A stretch of 64,000 bases of DNA from positions 62,001 to 126,000 of the forward strand of contig NZ_JAZHOH010000002.1 of NCBI RefSeq assembly GCF_040419245.1, in the 5' to 3' direction. A program made the translations under genes and the position numbers. The first letter of the stretch is position 1; the number at the start of each line of letters is the position of its first letter. Shown piece after piece: positions 60,897 to 64,000 of this stretch. Under the pieces are notes generated by a model, which searched no databases, was not told where the DNA came from, and worked only from the letters and a program-made list of their open reading frames with translations. The stretch comes from Ewingella sp. CoE-038-23. GTDB taxonomy: Bacteria; Pseudomonadota; Gammaproteobacteria; Enterobacterales; Enterobacteriaceae.

Positions 60897-62500
60897 GTCA
60901 GGAACTCTTTATTGATATTCGCAATTTGACCGTCAGCTTCCCCTCGCCGCAGGGCCGCAAAGTGGTGGTGCGCGGGTTAAACCTGCAATTGCAGCGCGGG
61001 CAGTCTTTGGCGCTGGTGGGAGAATCCGGCTCGGGGAAAACCGTTACCGCCCGCTCGCTGATTGGGCTACAGGATGAAAAAGCCGAGCTGACGGCGGACC
61101 GTTTTATGATTAATGGCCGTGACATGCTGCGCGCCAGCCAGCGCGAGTGGCGCGGCGTGCGCGGCAGGCAGATTGGCTATGTGCTGCAAGACGCGCTGGT
61201 TTCTCTCGACCCTTTACGGCGTATCGGCCAGCAACTGGGCGACGCCCTGTTGGCGCATCCGAGCGAGGGCAAAATCGACCTGCGCAAGCAGAGTCTGCAA
61301 CTGCTGGCGTCGGTGGGCATGCCGGAGGCGCAGCGCCGCCTGAGCCTCTACCCGCATCAGCTCTCAGGCGGATTACGCCAGCGCGCGCTGATCGCCACGG
61401 CATTGGCCGGTAAACCCGAGCTGCTGATTGCCGATGAGCCGACCACCGCGCTGGATATGACGGTGCAAAAGCAGATCCTCGACCTCCTTCAGCGCCGCCG
61501 AGACGACGGGCAGGCGCTGCTGCTGATTAGCCACGACCTGTCCGTCGTCGGCCAGCTGGCTGACGTTGTAGTAGTGATGAAGGATGGCGAAGCGGTGGAG
61601 CAAGGCGCGACCTGGCAGGTGCTCAATGCGCCGGCCCATGAGTGGACTCGCCAGCTACTGCGCGCCGCGCCGACGCCCGAAACTAAAGGTTTTCGCCTCT
61701 CATCCCCCATGCCGGAGCCCCTTCCCCAGCGCCAAATTGCAGCCGGTGAGCCGCTACTGCTGGCCCAGCACTTGAATAAATATTACGGCGAGCATCAGGT
61801 GGTGCGCGATGTCAGTTTCCAGCTTTCGGCGGGAGAAACGCTGGGCATCGTCGGCGAGTCTGGCTCGGGTAAAACCACCGTCGCGCGCATGGTGCTGGGG
61901 CTGACCGAACCGGACAGCGGCCTGATCCAGATTGAAGCGCAACCGTGGAGCCACGTGGCTGAGGCTGAACGACGCCTGCGCCGCAGCCGAATTCAGCTGA
62001 TTGCGCAGGACCCGCTCAGCTCCTTCGACCCGCGCTATACCGTGGAGAAAATCATCGGCGAGAGCCTCGACGCAGCGGGCATTTTCGGCGCGGCCCGCCG
62101 CCAGCGCGTGTTACAGCTTTTGGATGAAGTGCGCCTCGGCGAGCATTTTCTCCAGCGTTACCCGCGTGAACTCTCCGGCGGGCAGCGTCAGCGCGTGGCC
62201 ATTGCTCGCGCCTTCGCGCCAAACCCTGCCTTGCTGGTGGCCGACGAGCCGGTCAGCGCGCTCGACGTTTCCGTGCAGGCGCAGGTGCTGGATCTGCTGG
62301 CCGATATGCAGGCGGAGCATCACACCGCGCTGCTGTTTATTTCACACGACCTTGGCGTCATTCACCATCTCGCCGACCGCGTGCTGGTAATGAAAGACGG
62401 CGCGGTGGTCGAAAGCGGCGATGTCAATCGGGTGTTTAACCATCCGCAGCACCGCTGGACTCAACAACTGCTGGCCGCGCTGCCCGGTCAGGCGGCCTAG
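60893..62500 (+). CDS. Fused two-domain ABC transporter ATPase (DppD-DppF type)
   Basis: 535 residues made of two complete ATPases, as in YejF and GsiA. Domain 1: Walker [13 protein letters not shown], signature [15 protein letters not shown], Walker [13 protein letters not shown]. Domain 2 (from about residue 285): [41 protein letters not shown]. Domain 1's signature has Leu where Gln is usual. The two-in-one arrangement means no separate DppD and DppF genes are needed. The ATG at 60893 overlaps the permease stop; the longer frame to 60746 is a shadow. Confidence 0.92.
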   Translation: MSQELFIDIRNLTVSFPSPQGRKVVVRGLNLQLQRGQSLALVGESGSGKTVTARSLIGLQDEKAELTADRFMINGRDMLRASQREWRGVRGRQIGYVLQDALVSLDPLRRIGQQLGDALLAHPSEGKIDLRKQSLQLLASVGMPEAQRRLSLYPHQLSGGLRQRALIATALAGKPELLIADEPTTALDMTVQKQILDLLQRRRDDGQALLLISHDLSVVGQLADVVVVMKDGEAVEQGATWQVLNAPAHEWTRQLLRAAPTPETKGFRLSSPMPEPLPQRQIAAGEPLLLAQHLNKYYGEHQVVRDVSFQLSAGETLGIVGESGSGKTTVARMVLGLTEPDSGLIQIEAQPWSHVAEAERRLRRSRIQLIAQDPLSSFDPRYTVEKIIGESLDAAGIFGAARRQRVLQLLDEVRLGEHFLQRYPRELSGGQRQRVAIARAFAPNPALLVADEPVSALDVSVQAQVLDLLADMQAEHHTALLFISHDLGVIHHLADRVLVMKDGAVVESGDVNRVFNHPQHRWTQQLLAALPGQAA

Positions 62501-62536
62501 CTCGAACAACATCAACCCAATATTGAGGAAAGCGTC

Positions 62537-63889
62537 ATGAGCAACAAGAGACAGTTACGTTTGGGGGCGATCATTCAGGGCGCGTCAGGGAATATGTCCG
62601 CGTGGCGCCACCCGGACGCGGTGGCTGACGCCAGCATCAATATCCAGTTCTGCCAGCAGCTGGCGCAAAAGGCCGAACAGGGGAAATTTGATTTTCTGTT
62701 TGTCGCCGATGGGCTGTATATCAATGAGAAGTCGATCCCGCACTTCCTCAACCGTTTTGAGCCTATCACCCTGCTGTCCGCGCTGGCGCTGGTGACGCAT
62801 AAGATTGGTCTGGTGGCGACGCTTTCTACTTCTTACAGCGAGCCTTTTACCGTGGCGCGGCAGTTCGCTAGTCTGGATCACCTCAGCGGCGGCCGCGCGG
62901 GCTGGAATGTGGTGACTTCGCCACTGGAAGGCTCGGCCAAGAACTTCTCGCGGGATAAGCACCCTGAGCACGACGAGCGTTATCGCATCGCCAGTGAATA
63001 TGTCAGCGTGGTCAAAGGCTTGTGGGATTCTTGGGAAGGCGATGCTTTCGTGCGCGACAAGGCCAGGGGGCAATTCTTTACGCCGGAGAAGCTACACACC
63101 TTGAACCATCAAGGTAAATACTTCTCGGTGCAGGGGCCGCTCAACGTCGGGCGCTCGCCGCAGGGCCAGCCGGTGGTGTTTCAGGCCGGAGCCTCCGAGC
63201 AGGGCAAAGCCTTTGCCGCCGAGGCCGCCGACGCGATTTATACCCGTCAGGCCACGCCGGAGCTGGCCCGCGAATTCTATCAGGACGTCAAACGCCAGCT
63301 GGTTGAAAACGGCCGTGACGCCGATGATATCCGTATCTTCCAAGGCATCAGCGTGATTATTGGTGACAGCGTCACCGACGCCGAGCAGAAATATCAGCAA
63401 ACGGCCCAGCTAGTCACCGCCGATAAGGCGCTGGAGTACCTAGGGCGCTACTTCGAGCATTATGATTTTAGCCAACATCCGTTGGATGAGCCTTTCCCGG
63501 ACATTGGTGATTTGGGCCAAAACAGCTTCCGCAGCACCACGGACTCTATCAAGCGTGACGCCAAAGCGCGCGGATTGACGCTGCGTCAGGTGGCTTTGGA
63601 AGCCGCCACCCCGCGCCCGACCTTTATTGGCAGCGCCAGCGACGTGGCCGATGGTCTACAACACTGGTTTACCAGTGGCGCGACGGACGGGTTTATCGTT
63701 CGCGGCGGCACGCCAACGGCTTTCGACGATTTTGTCGAGCAGGTGATCCCACTCTTGCAGCAGCGAGGCTTATACCGCACGGAGTATGAAGGAGAGACGC
63801 TGCGCGAGAATTTGGGCCTGCGTGAGCCGGAAAACCAATTTGCCGCAAAGCCGGAGGCTGAAGTTCGCCAACTGGCGACGGTGAAATAG
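62537..63889 (+). CDS. FMN-dependent monooxygenase, NtaA/SnaA/DszA family
   Basis: 450 residues, full length for the family. Opening [20 protein letters not shown], then [11 protein letters not shown], the conserved [39 protein letters not shown], and the C-terminal [10 protein letters not shown]. Relatives oxidise chelators (nitrilotriacetate), sulfones (DszA) or S-substituted cysteine derivatives with FMNH2 from a partner reductase. No flavin reductase gene is seen in the window, so the reductant must come from elsewhere. GAGGAAA precedes the ATG. Last gene of the operon inside the window. Confidence 0.9.
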   Translation: MSNKRQLRLGAIIQGASGNMSAWRHPDAVADASINIQFCQQLAQKAEQGKFDFLFVADGLYINEKSIPHFLNRFEPITLLSALALVTHKIGLVATLSTSYSEPFTVARQFASLDHLSGGRAGWNVVTSPLEGSAKNFSRDKHPEHDERYRIASEYVSVVKGLWDSWEGDAFVRDKARGQFFTPEKLHTLNHQGKYFSVQGPLNVGRSPQGQPVVFQAGASEQGKAFAAEAADAIYTRQATPELAREFYQDVKRQLVENGRDADDIRIFQGISVIIGDSVTDAEQKYQQTAQLVTADKALEYLGRYFEHYDFSQHPLDEPFPDIGDLGQNSFRSTTDSIKRDAKARGLTLRQVALEAATPRPTFIGSASDVADGLQHWFTSGATDGFIVRGGTPTAFDDFVEQVIPLLQQRGLYRTEYEGETLRENLGLREPENQFAAKPEAEVRQLATVK

Positions 63890-64000
63890 CCGCCAGTTGG
63901 CACATTTCAACCACCCCTGACCTGTAACCAACTGAAAATATCTTCGTTGAAGATGACGTGAATTGTGGCGGGAGTTTTCTTAACAACTAATTAGCAATTA

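Overview
The window looks like chromosomal DNA of a plant- or environment-associated enterobacterium. I infer Enterobacterales, possibly Yersiniaceae or Erwiniaceae; the genus is not established. The basis is close protein matches to E. coli DigH, BluF, Amn, Kup, SotB, MntR and the YgfF-type reductase, together with Sit/Yfe-type metal transport. Gene density is high, there is no phage or insertion sequence, and I saw no rRNA, tRNA or CRISPR array. Gene starts were chosen from ribosome binding sites where possible, so several are shorter than the longest open frame.

Layout. 1-2.5 kb: 5' part of digH, a small membrane protein and an MFS exporter. 2.9-9.0 kb: a metabolic island with a Rid protein, a succinate-semialdehyde-type dehydrogenase, a cis-CaaD-like tautomerase, an atypical SDR, and a divergent pair formed by an HTH-citrate synthase fusion and a CoA transferase. 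9.3-10.7 kb: glutathione peroxidase and a YciF-type protein. 10.7-13.5 kb: a decayed accessory region holding fragments of an aldehyde dehydrogenase, a NemR-like regulator, an AraC regulator and a reductase. In its middle is an intact two-gene cassette: a CesT-type type III chaperone and an M91 (NleD/HopH/XopG-type) zinc-protease effector, behind a sequence that fits the HrpL promoter consensus exactly. This is the most striking item in the window. 13.6-20.2 kb: bluF, a rimJ 3' fragment, a FUSC-type efflux protein and a heme-type TonB receptor with a Fur-box-like site. 20.2-25.5 kb: EamA transporter, YjfB-like protein, a toxin-antitoxin pair, the mesX-mesD methionine synthase operon behind two MetJ boxes, and an autotransporter remnant.

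25.9-36.2 kb: acetyltransferase, arsR-arsH, two SDRs with HxlR and cupin genes, a secreted hydrolase, a metal-type two-component system, a gdx guanidinium exporter under a guanidine-II riboswitch, a Tat-exported amidohydrolase and a LysR regulator. 36.5-46.7 kb: amn, two small envelope proteins, kup, sotB, azlCD with an XRE-cupin regulator, a general porin, a small ORF and an acetyltransferase. 46.8-50.9 kb: sitABCD divergent from mntR across an MntR box. 51.0-51.9 kb: a polymorphic-toxin-44 protein overlapping a membrane-anchored partner, a candidate toxin-immunity pair. 51.9-54.8 kb: a TetR regulator divergent from a Tm-1-like pair, with two TGAGAC-N4-GTCTCA operators. 54.8-55.6 kb: an HTH-less regulator-like protein and an orphan HigA. 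55.8-63.9 kb: a seven-gene operon of two flavin monooxygenases, an acetyltransferase and a peptide/opine-type ABC transporter, likely for scavenging organosulfur or modified amino-acid compounds.

Several transport and regulatory circuits can be read directly from DNA sites: HrpL, MetJ, MntR, Fur, a guanidine riboswitch and several local dyads. Two themes stand out: micronutrient and sulfur/methionine scavenging, and interaction with other organisms (effector, contact toxin, efflux pumps). All functional statements come from remembered family features; no database search was run.
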